Assembly (NCBI GenBank): GCA_900313845.1
Contig: OMTC01000205.1
Location: forward strand, 1-5,233
Reading direction: 5' to 3'
Source of the DNA: an uncultured Prevotellaceae bacterium
GTDB taxonomy: Bacteria; Bacteroidota; Bacteroidia; Bacteroidales; Bacteroidaceae
Length of the DNA stretch: 5,233 bases
Part shown: one piece after another, positions 1 to 5,233 of the stretch
Position numbering within the stretch: the first letter of the stretch is position 1
Layout of the letters: each line of letters starts with the position of its first letter
Translations under genes and position numbers: made by a program
The notes under the pieces: model-generated
The model's database searches: none
What the model saw: only the letters and a program-made list of their open reading frames with translations
What the model was told of the DNA's origin: nothing

Positions 1-1221
1 CTTAATTGTCACTGGTGCATCGAGTGCCGCTTTCCATGCATCGAGGGAAGCGAACCAAGCGGATGCGGAGTGATAACCGTTGGCTTCCTTGTCGGCACAG
101 AAACTGACGTAGTAACGGAAGGATGTCTGACCTTTCTTGCCGAGTGTGAAAAGACAATTGATATCGCTTTCAGCAGAACCAATGCGATAGTCGGCAGGCA
201 CATAAACGGCAAGTCCTACGGCTTCAGGTGGAAACTGCTCCTTTGCCTTGTCGCTCGACTGCTCAGGATAGTCCTTTCCCCAAGAAGCTGCAATGCCCTC
301 GCTTTCGCGAATGATGCTTTCGGGTTGCGGACCATATTTCTGAACACCTGTGCAGAACATGGTACTTTCGAGTGGTTTGCTGAGAGATGCACAAACTTCC
401 ACTTCGCGATGCCCAGCCCACAAGGTGTAGAGTGTGCGCACGTCGTAACCATTCACACCTAAGTCGCTCACTTCCACGAGTGTACGCACAGGTCCTGCAC
501 TGATGATGCGTTGTCCACGAGTCTCCACTTCAGTCCAGTTTTGAGGAGCAGAGCCGTCCCACAACTTCAGACTTCCGCAACCTACGCTCTGACCAGCCCA
601 TAGCACATCGTTGCCGTAACCTTGTGCTTGCTGTTCAGCAGTGGTATAGAAATGCGTGTCGGGCAATTCGAGTTGACGCTTCACCTTTCCGTAGATGTCT
701 ATATTCTGACGGTGGTCGAAATAAATGCGATAAGCCGTGAGCTCGCTCTCGAAAGCTGCACCATGATGGTACAAATCGCTATACACATTCACTTTCCCAG
801 GTGCTTCCAAACGAGTGATGAAAGGATATTTGCCCTTCTTGTCGTTCAGTTGCATGTCGGCATAAGTGCGTGCTTTGGCAGAGCCCTCCAGCTTCCCTGA
901 GACTTTGGCATCTGCACTGAGAGTTACATCGAAAGTTTTTGTTTCATTCGCTGCGAGATTGACGACAAAAGCCAATTCGTCATTCTTACGGTCTGCATTG
1001 AGGTCATCGAGTTGGCAAGGAATCTCAGTCCCATTCGATTTGACACTCGCTGATGCTACTGCAAACTTGAGTTTCTTCACTTCTGAGAAGCGAATCACAA
1101 CGGGTGCATCAGTTTTTGCCACAGAAGTGGGATTGCTTACAGTTACTTGAAGCGTTCTTTGCTGTGCCATTGCATTGAGGCAAAGCGAAGAAATCAAACA
1201 GATAGTTAGAAATCGTTTCAT
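1..1221 (-). CDS. Secreted DUF4861-like protein (partial, 3' end outside window)
   Basis: An open frame of 407 codons runs from an ATG at 1221 down to base 1 with no stop, so the C-terminus lies outside the window. The first 19 residues (MKRFLTICLISSLCLNAMA) form a signal peptide with likely cleavage after AMA, before QQ; there is no lipobox, so a periplasmic or exported soluble protein is expected. Features resembling the DUF4861 family, recalled from memory: an ESE..AYRIYFD..Q..D.YGK block at about residues 158-179, a G.D.LWAGQSVGCGSL.LWDG block at about 203-223, and RIISAGPVR at about 238-246. Family members are about 400 residues, so little is probably missing. DUF4861 proteins often occur near pectin or other glycan-degradation genes in Bacteroidota, but no reaction is established and none is claimed. 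The gene follows the phytase-like gene by 35 bp and is probably co-transcribed. No clear Shine-Dalgarno sequence precedes the start; the upstream region is A-rich. Confidence 0.8.
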   Translation of the reverse strand, partial: MKRFLTICLISSLCLNAMAQQRTLQVTVSNPTSVAKTDAPVVIRFSEVKKLKFAVASASVKSNGTEIPCQLDDLNADRKNDELAFVVNLAANETKTFDVTLSADAKVSGKLEGSAKARTYADMQLNDKKGKYPFITRLEAPGKVNVYSDLYHHGAAFESELTAYRIYFDHRQNIDIYGKVKRQLELPDTHFYTTAEQQAQGYGNDVLWAGQSVGCGSLKLWDGSAPQNWTEVETRGQRIISAGPVRTLVEVSDLGVNGYDVRTLYTLWAGHREVEVCASLSKPLESTMFCTGVQKYGPQPESIIRESEGIAASWGKDYPEQSSDKAKEQFPPEAVGLAVYVPADYRIGSAESDINCLFTLGKKGQTSFRYYVSFCADKEANGYHSASAWFASLDAWKAALDAPVTIK

Positions 1222-1227
1222 ATTACT

Positions 1228-1256
1228 TAAATTTTTCATTTTTCACTTTTCATTCT
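1228..1256 (-). repeat. A-rich ATGAAAAATG-type spacer tract
   Basis: Read on the minus strand, the spacer between the two secreted-protein genes is built from near-repeats of TGAAAAA and TGAAGAA (AATGAAAAGTGAAAAATG and similar) ending just before the start at 1221. Similar A-rich strings occur at 2221-2230 and around 2150-2170. Such tracts are common between Bacteroidota genes. It may help keep the start region of the downstream gene unstructured, where an A-rich leader replaces a Shine-Dalgarno sequence; that role is inferred. Confidence 0.4.
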
Positions 1257-2198
1257 TCATTTCCATTTTCCCTCCCCCTCGGGGGAGCTGGAGGGGGCAA
1301 TTTGTATCCAGTCGCGTAGCACACCTTTATGTCTGTGCTGAGAGTCGGAGATGAGGATGAGGGTAGGGGTGCCATCGGAAAGAGTGGGACCGAAGCACAT
1401 GCCTTCAAAGTTGGCAAAGCGACGGGAGGTGAGATTTAGTCGAGTTTTCTTATCGAAGAGTGGGGTTGCTTTTTTACCCTCAACGGGGATGTTTGTGTAG
1501 ATTTTGGTGCGAGTCCAAGCACCGATTTTGTTTTTCGGGATGCGTACTTCGCGCTCCAACACACATAGATTCCCACCGTATGCTAAAATTTCGCTGGCTC
1601 CATAGATGTGCGAACCTTTCTTTTTAGGTTTTGCAGATGGAGGGTCGAGCGGATAAATTTTTGTATCAATCAGTTGGAGATTGTCGTCAAGAAGGAAGAG
1701 ATGGCAGGAGTCTGCACTATTGTTTTCCTCTATGGCATAGACCGTGTGGGTGAGGGAGTCGTAGCAAAGCCCTTCGATGCCCAAATTGCCTCGTTTTGAA
1801 AGGAGCGGGATGGATTGTCGTCCTGTGGGTTGTCCTTCGAGTGTGTATTCAATGATGCGATTGTCCTTCTCTCCCGCAATGAGGAGCGTGTTTCGATGAG
1901 GCAGATATGCAATTCCCTCTGCATCGCGATTCGGATTCGGTGTAGCAATAAATCCGAGATTCTCTATGTTGAGAGGCTTTCCTTTCTTGCTATCGATGAA
2001 GATATTCCAAAGATAAAAGCCATCCTTCTCCGATTTGTCATCCACCACTGCATAGAGATTGTCCTTGATGTGCGTGATGCCACTGTAATCACCAACTGGC
2101 ACGAAACGATTGATTTTCTTCCTTTGAGCCCAAGAAGGAGTAAAAAACGAAAAGAGAAAAGTGAAAAATGCGAGTGTATAGATGAATAATCGTTTCAT
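1257..2198 (-). CDS. Exported phytase-like / esterase-like beta-propeller protein
   Basis: A complete 313-residue protein. Residues 1-24 are a signal peptide ending in PSWA before QRKK, so it is exported, probably to the periplasm. The mature part carries features of the 'esterase-like activity of phytase' family (PF13449-type): GDYSGITHI..NLYAVVDDKS at 36-56, then three Glu-Gly motifs, DAEGIAYLP (92-100), GIEGLCYD (140-147) and NFEGMCFGP (263-271), plus a VLEREVR motif at 213-219 and a closing LILISDSQH strand at 280-288. The pattern of repeated strands fits a beta-propeller. The substrate is unknown; the family name comes from weak similarity to phytases and does not prove phosphate release. 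The start ATG at 2198 is favoured because it places the signal peptide correctly. The last 13 residues (301-313) are encoded by a G/C-rich palindromic repeat and look like an added tail. It is the first gene of a probable two-gene unit with the DUF4861-like gene downstream. Confidence 0.85.
   Translation of the reverse strand: MKRLFIYTLAFFTFLFSFFTPSWAQRKKINRFVPVGDYSGITHIKDNLYAVVDDKSEKDGFYLWNIFIDSKKGKPLNIENLGFIATPNPNRDAEGIAYLPHRNTLLIAGEKDNRIIEYTLEGQPTGRQSIPLLSKRGNLGIEGLCYDSLTHTVYAIEENNSADSCHLFLLDDNLQLIDTKIYPLDPPSAKPKKKGSHIYGASEILAYGGNLCVLEREVRIPKNKIGAWTRTKIYTNIPVEGKKATPLFDKKTRLNLTSRRFANFEGMCFGPTLSDGTPTLILISDSQHRHKGVLRDWIQIAPSSSPEGEGKWK
1270..1298. repeat. G/C-rich palindromic (REP-like) element inside the 3' end of the phytase-like gene
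   Basis: On the plus strand the arms CTCCCCC (1272-1278) and GGGGGAG (1281-1287) form a perfect 7-bp inverted repeat around TC, followed by a second GGAGGGGG (1290-1297) that could pair with the same C-run. Neither strand has a T-run after the stem, so it is not a typical intrinsic terminator. The composition differs sharply from the A/T-rich surroundings. From memory, similar CCCCCTC/GAGGGGG palindromes recur at gene ends in Prevotella-like genomes; only one copy is visible here, so membership of a repeat family is inferred. Confidence 0.5.
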
Positions 2199-2202
2199 GC
2201 TG

Positions 2203-2210
2203 CGAAGTTA
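2203..2210 (-). promoter_or_regulatory. Candidate -7 box for the phytase-like gene
   Basis: On the minus strand TAACTTCG fits the Bacteroidota -7 consensus TAnnTTTG with one mismatch (C for T). It ends 4 bp before the ATG at 2198, which would make the transcript essentially leaderless. It is preceded by TTCATTTAAAAT (2225-2214), the same 12-mer found at the same distance before the mtaB box. A -33 TTTG element is not convincing; the closest is a TTG about 22 bp upstream of the box. Confidence 0.4.
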
Positions 2211-2334
2211 ATGATTTTAAATGAAAAATGAGCAAGTGTGAAGAACAAAAATGGACGGTTCAGGTAAACCTTTGAAAATCAGTGCTGCTAATTCCCGAAA
2301 AAAATAGATTTTGGAAACTGCAAAAAAAGACAGC

Positions 2335-2444
2335 GTCATAACTCAAACGCTACACCCTCACGACTCAAACGCTACACCGTCACGACTCAAACGCTACACC
2401 GTCACGACTCGAACGTTATAGGCTCACGACTCGAACGATATAGG
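2335..2444. repeat. Five tandem copies of a 22-bp unit
   Basis: Units are 2335-2356, 2357-2378, 2379-2400, 2401-2422 and 2423-2444, head to tail with no spacer. The shared core is ACTCRAACGNTAYASS, preceded by a 6-base linker that reads GTCACG or CTCACG in units 2-5 and GTCATA in unit 1. Unit 3 matches unit 2 except at the first base. Units 4 and 5 form a second subtype: ACTCGAACG with a right half of TTATAGG or ATATAGG in place of CTACACC. A 22-bp period is not a multiple of three, so the array is not coding, and it is close to two helical turns, so each core would face the same side of the DNA. This would suit a multi-site binding protein, but that is inference. Without spacers between units it is not a CRISPR. 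Confidence 0.92.
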
Positions 2445-2470
2445 GGATTGACTTGAGTTTGTCCCCTATA
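2439..2470. repeat. Inverted repeat (9-bp arms) at the end of the 22-bp array
   Basis: TATAGGGGA (2439-2447) is perfectly complementary to TCCCCTATA (2462-2470) around a 14-base loop. The left arm overlaps the last repeat unit. A second possible partner for the same G-run, AATCCCC at 2482-2488, pairs with GGGGATT at 2443-2449, so two alternative hairpins are possible. No T-run follows, so this is not an obvious terminator. It lies upstream of the likely mtaB start of transcription and could act as a DNA-level operator rather than in RNA. Confidence 0.6.
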
Positions 2471-2545
2471 AATATTTGGTAAATCCCCAATGACGGGATG
2501 TTCAGCCTTTTACGACTACTTTTGTACTTCTCACATGGCGATTAC

Positions 2546-2568
2546 TTCATTTAAAATTCCTATCTTTG
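2546..2568 (+). promoter_or_regulatory. Candidate promoter for the mtaB operon
   Basis: TATCTTTG at 2561-2568 matches the Bacteroidota -7 consensus TAnnTTTG exactly. The upstream TTCATTTAAAAT (2546-2557) also occurs, at the same 3-bp spacing, before the box of the divergent gene. Transcription would begin around 2573-2575, leaving only a few bases before the ATG at 2578. No clear -33 TTTG is seen. A second exact match, TACTTTTG at 2517-2524, could give a leader of about 45-50 bases. Confidence 0.55.
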
Positions 2569-2577
2569 CACCGCATT

Positions 2578-3924
2578 ATGATAGACTCGAGTATTTTACA
2601 AGGTAAAAAGGCGGCATATTTCACATTAGGATGCAAGCTGAATTTTGCTGAAACCAGTACGATTGGTTTGCAGTTGAAGGAGCATGGTGTGACCACAGCC
2701 GAGAAAGGTGAGGTGGCTGATATCTGCGTGGTGAATACTTGTTCCGTGACTGAAGTGGCTGATAGCAAGTGCCGGCAGACCATTCACAAGATGGTGAAGC
2801 AGCACCCAGGAGCCTTCGTTGTGGTGACGGGATGCTATGCGCAGTTGAAGCCGCAAGTGATTGCCGACATCGAAGGTGTGGACCTTGTGGTGGGTTCGGA
2901 ACAGAAGGGACAGATTGTGGAATTGATAATGAAAGAGTTGTCAAACGAAGAGCCCAGATTGAAGAGCGATGCGAATAAGAAAGGTATTGCGATAGCAGTT
3001 CCCACCAAAGATATAAGGAGTTTTGCACCGTCTTGCTCACATGGCAATAGGACGAGATATTTTTTGAAGGTGCAGGATGGATGCAACTACTATTGCACCT
3101 ATTGCACAATTCCTATTGCACGTGGAAGAAGTCGAAACGGAAGTATCGCTTCGATGGTGGAGCAGGCACAACAAGTGGCAGCTGAAGGTGGCAAGGAAAT
3201 TGTGATTACAGGTGTGAATATCGGTGACTTCGGACACAGCACAGGAGAGACCTTCTTTGATTTGGTGAAGGCACTCGATGCAGTGGAAGGCATCGAGCGA
3301 TACCGCATTTCGAGTATTGAGCCCAATCTGTTGACGGATGAAATCATTGAATATGTGGCGCAAAGTCGTGCCTTTATGCCTCATTTCCATATTCCACTGC
3401 AAAGTGGAAGCGACGAAGTGCTGAAGTTGATGCATCGCAGATATGATACTGCTTTGTTTCGCTACAAAATCAACAAAGTGAAGGAATTGATGCCCGATGC
3501 GTTTATCGGCGTTGATGTGATTGTAGGAACGCGAGGTGAGCGACCAGAACTTTTCGAGGAAGCAAGAGAATTCATTGAGAGTCTCGATGTGAGCCAGTTA
3601 CACGTGTTCAGTTATTCGGAGCGTCCTGGCACTAAGGCTTTGGAAATACCATACGCAGTGAAGCCTGAAGTGAAACATGAGCGCAGTCAGGTGTTGCTTG
3701 CTATGTCGGAACAAAAAACAAAGGCTTTCTATGAGAAATTCATGGGAACGGTGCGTCCCGTCCTGCTTGAACATGCGCCGAAAGGACGACAAATGCATGG
3801 ATTTACAGATAATTATATACGTGTGGAATTACCTAACAGAGAGGAACTGAACAATCAGATTGTGAGTGTTCGGCTCGGTGGATGGAATGCGAAAGGCGAT
3901 GCGCTGAAAGGAGAACTGCTATGA
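2578..3924 (+). CDS. mtaB: tRNA (N6-L-threonylcarbamoyladenosine(37)-C2)-methylthiotransferase MtaB
   Basis: A 448-residue radical-SAM methylthiotransferase that converts t6A to ms2t6A at position 37 of ANN-decoding tRNAs in the cytoplasm, using two 4Fe-4S clusters and S-adenosylmethionine. The N-terminal UPF0004/MTTase domain supplies three cluster cysteines: C19 (TLGCKLN), C55 (NTCSVT) and C86 (TGCYAQ). The radical-SAM motif CNYYCTYC gives C169, C173 and C176. SSIEPN and PLQSGSDEVLKLMHRRY are further conserved blocks, and a TRAM-like RNA-binding domain occupies roughly the last 65 residues. LGCKLN and PIARGRSR favour MtaB over MiaB or RimO. Length is usual for the family. The ATG at 2578 is chosen over an upstream in-frame TTG at 2566, because that TTG lies inside the promoter box; the protein then begins MIDSSILQGKK, as expected. 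Its stop overlaps the next start by ATGA. All key residues are intact. Confidence 0.96.
   Translation: MIDSSILQGKKAAYFTLGCKLNFAETSTIGLQLKEHGVTTAEKGEVADICVVNTCSVTEVADSKCRQTIHKMVKQHPGAFVVVTGCYAQLKPQVIADIEGVDLVVGSEQKGQIVELIMKELSNEEPRLKSDANKKGIAIAVPTKDIRSFAPSCSHGNRTRYFLKVQDGCNYYCTYCTIPIARGRSRNGSIASMVEQAQQVAAEGGKEIVITGVNIGDFGHSTGETFFDLVKALDAVEGIERYRISSIEPNLLTDEIIEYVAQSRAFMPHFHIPLQSGSDEVLKLMHRRYDTALFRYKINKVKELMPDAFIGVDVIVGTRGERPELFEEAREFIESLDVSQLHVFSYSERPGTKALEIPYAVKPEVKHERSQVLLAMSEQKTKAFYEKFMGTVRPVLLEHAPKGRQMHGFTDNYIRVELPNREELNNQIVSVRLGGWNAKGDALKGELL
3907..3913 (+). promoter_or_regulatory. Ribosome binding site of the glycosyltransferase
   Basis: AAAGGAG lies 7 bases before the ATG at 3921, within the end of mtaB. 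It is the clearest Shine-Dalgarno-like sequence noted at a gene start in this window, and it decides the start at 3921 (or the adjacent ATG at 3924) over in-frame upstream codons that overlap mtaB further. Confidence 0.6.
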
Positions 3925-4842
3925 TGAAGTTGGCAATTGTGATATTGAATTGGAACGGAGCCGAGATGATGCGCAAGTATCTGCCTTCGGTGATTCGTTG
4001 CTCGCAGGCAGAGGGTGTGGAGGTGATTGTAGCCGACAACGCTTCTACTGATGATTCCTTGACGATGCTGAGCAGGGAATTTCCCGATACGCCAACCATT
4101 GTGCTCGATGAGAACTATGGTTTTGCGGGAGGATACAACCGTGCGTTGAAAGAGATTGAATCAGAATATTATCTTTTGCTCAATTCCGATGTGGAAATCC
4201 GTCAAGAGGGATGGGTACAACCTATGCTTCGCTATATGGATGCGCATTGCTGCATGTCAGCCCAAGTTACGCTATCTGCGCCAACCTGAGATGTTTGAGT
4301 ATGCAGGTGCGGCAGGTGGTTTCATCGATAAGTATGGCTATCCTTTCTGTCGGGGTAGAGTCATGAGTACTGTGGAGAAGGATGAGGGACAATACGACGA
4401 AACGGTTCCTTTGCTTTGGGGAACGGGAGCTGCACTGATGGTTCGTGCCAAGGACTATTGGGATGCAGGTGGATTGGATGAGCGGTTCTTTGCCCATCAA
4501 GAGGAAATCGACCTGTGTTGGCGACTCTGCACACGAGGCAAGCAGATTGTATGCATTAGTGAGAGTGTGGCTGAAGGCGACTTGAAAAGTGTCATGCGTG
4601 TACGTTGGTGGCTCGACCGTGTGGCGATGCTGCAATCTGTGTTGAAACTGGACTTTGCCAATGCTCGTGCCATGATGCGTGCTCGAAAGGAATTCAAACG
4701 TCTGTTGCCTGAATTTGAGGCAGATAGAAAAAAGAACTTAGCAGCAAGGGCAACGACAGGCAGGGTGGAAGAAAGAAGGAATTTCTTCCTGTTGTGGCAG
4801 TATTATGTGAAGGGTCGGAAGAAATACAGCGCACTAAGATGA
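3921..4842 (+). pseudogene. Family 2 glycosyltransferase, frameshifted and internally deleted
   Basis: Segment one (3921-4247) encodes MMKLAIVILNWNG, the nucleotide-binding VIVADNASTDDS (about 35-46), NYGFAGGYNRA and the metal-binding LLLNSDVE block (NSD at 88-90). After MDAH (ending at 4247) this frame gives a short unrelated tail and stops at 4287-4289. Homology resumes in the +1 frame from 4249 with AACQPKLRYL, then FEYAGAAGGFIDKYGYPFCRGR, WGTGAALMVRAKDYW, GGLDERFFAHQEEIDLCWR (the acceptor-site region) and MRVRWWLDR, ending at 4842. Relatives, from memory, read MDAHP-[DE]-VAACQPK here, so about 8 bases seem lost. A second lesion follows ISESV: relatives continue YHVGG...NFRNNL before the EG-L-K-VMRVRWW part, about 30-35 residues absent here. 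An intact protein would transfer a sugar from a nucleotide sugar to a cell-surface glycan; the substrate is unknown. The start overlaps the mtaB stop (ATGA). A sequencing or assembly error is the alternative to true gene decay. Confidence 0.85.
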
Positions 4843-5233
4843 AAGTAAAAGGGGACAAGGAACGGCTGTTGAAACTGATTGAGCAAGGCGAGCACGAGCA
4901 GCAGGATTTCAAGTACAAGGTGATGGATGCTGCGAAGTTGGCGAAGTCGGTTTCTGCGTTTGCCAACACCAATGGTGGACGCTTGCTGATTGGTGTGCGC
5001 GACGATGGCAAGGTGCATGGAGTGACGAGTGAGGAGGAAATCTTCATGATGCATGCAGCCGCTGAACGTTATTGCATTCCCGTACCCAACATCGAATTTG
5101 AGACGATTCAGGTGGAAGGACGAACCGTAGTTATTTGCAGCATTCCCCGTTCGGAAAAGCGTCCCATCTATGCCGTAGATGACGTGAAGATTGATGCACA
5201 AACGGGAGAAGTGCATCATGAAGGAAAACGTTT
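4839..5233 (+). CDS. AlbA_2 (Schlafen AAA_4-like) domain protein, partial at 3' end
   Basis: The first 131 codons of a gene that runs out of the window. The ATG at 4839 overlaps the glycosyltransferase stop (4840-4842) as ATGA. An AlbA_2-type putative nucleic-acid/ATP-binding domain (PF04326-like) is visible: a short N-terminal helix, E-x-x-DFK at residues 20-25, the hallmark AFANTNGGRLLIGVRDDGKV at 40-59 followed by HGV, and a VEGRTVVICSIPRSEKRPIY strand region after that. Bacteroidota proteins of this kind are often annotated as ATP-binding or helix-turn-helix proteins; their exact role is not settled. From memory, the same gene often follows mtaB and a family 2 glycosyltransferase in this phylum, which fits the position here. 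Only a weak, distant purine-rich stretch (4817-4823) precedes the start, so translation may depend on coupling to the upstream gene. Confidence 0.85.
   Translation, partial: MKVKGDKERLLKLIEQGEHEQQDFKYKVMDAAKLAKSVSAFANTNGGRLLIGVRDDGKVHGVTSEEEIFMMHAAAERYCIPVPNIEFETIQVEGRTVVICSIPRSEKRPIYAVDDVKIDAQTGEVHHEGKR

Larger units (their letters stand above)
2199..2577. other. Divergent intergenic region (379 bp) between the phytase-like gene and mtaB
   Basis: No credible coding sequence is seen. From left to right it contains the minus-strand candidate promoter (2203-2225), about 110 bp of A/T-rich sequence with no recognisable element, five 22-bp tandem repeats (2335-2444), a hairpin overlapping the end of the array (2439-2470), a weaker possible box TACTTTTG (2517-2524), and the plus-strand candidate promoter (2546-2568). 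All regulatory signals for both transcription units presumably lie here. Confidence 0.75.

Noticed and set aside
1..1221. Several plus- and minus-strand reading frames of 60-130 codons overlapping the DUF4861-like gene
   Set aside because: They overlap a long frame with a signal peptide and family-like motifs, and their translations show no recognisable domain.
1270..1298. Intrinsic terminator
   Set aside because: The strong G/C stem has no T-run on either strand and lies within a coding sequence upstream of a closely spaced gene.
2335..2444. CRISPR array
   Set aside because: Units follow each other directly at 22 bp with no unique spacers, and no cas gene is in the window.
2566..2577. TTG start for mtaB at 2566
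   Set aside because: The codon lies within the TATCTTTG promoter box; the in-frame ATG at 2578 gives the expected N-terminus.
2621..3435. Minus-strand frames of up to 162 codons opposite mtaB
   Set aside because: Their translations show no recognisable domain, and they overlap a fully conserved mtaB.
3882..3920. Earlier in-frame start for the glycosyltransferase
   Set aside because: It would add residues overlapping mtaB, while the ATG at 3921 has a good ribosome binding site and the usual MKLAIVILNWNG beginning.
4240..4262. Programmed +1 frameshift in the glycosyltransferase
   Set aside because: No slippery codon, stop codon or stimulatory signal like that of prfB is seen at the junction, and the second internal deletion argues for decay or assembly error.

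Overview
The window looks like a chromosomal segment of a member of the Bacteroidota, most likely a Prevotella- or Bacteroides-like species. Three things point there: candidate promoter boxes of the TAnnTTTG type, start sites without a Shine-Dalgarno sequence mixed with ATGA-overlapping genes, and protein families typical of that phylum (a DUF4861-like secreted protein and an mtaB / glycosyltransferase / AlbA_2 gene string). The species cannot be fixed from the sequence alone.

Left part (1-2198, minus strand): two genes for exported proteins lie in tandem, 35 bp apart, probably in one transcript. The first, at 2198-1257, is a complete phytase-like / esterase-like beta-propeller protein whose last residues are encoded by a G/C-rich palindromic repeat. 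The second starts at 1221 and leaves the window at base 1 after 407 codons; it resembles the DUF4861 family found around polysaccharide-use genes in Bacteroidota.

Middle (2199-2577): a 379-bp divergent intergenic region. It holds five tandem copies of a 22-bp unit (2335-2444), a hairpin abutting the array (2439-2470), and two outward-facing candidate promoters that share an identical 12-mer at the same distance from the -7-like box. Both promoters would give mRNAs with almost no 5' leader.

Right part (2578-5233, plus strand): a tightly packed operon linked by ATGA stop/start overlaps. It runs mtaB (tRNA ms2t6A37 methylthiotransferase), then a family 2 glycosyltransferase, then the start of an AlbA_2 (Schlafen AAA_4-like) protein cut by the window end. 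The glycosyltransferase is damaged twice: a frameshift near 4248 and an apparent in-frame loss of roughly 30-35 residues near 4564-4575. It is best read as a pseudogene or an assembly error.

I see no tRNA, rRNA, CRISPR array, insertion sequence or defence system. The most unusual items are the 22-bp array in the divergent promoter region and the doubly damaged glycosyltransferase inside an otherwise intact operon.
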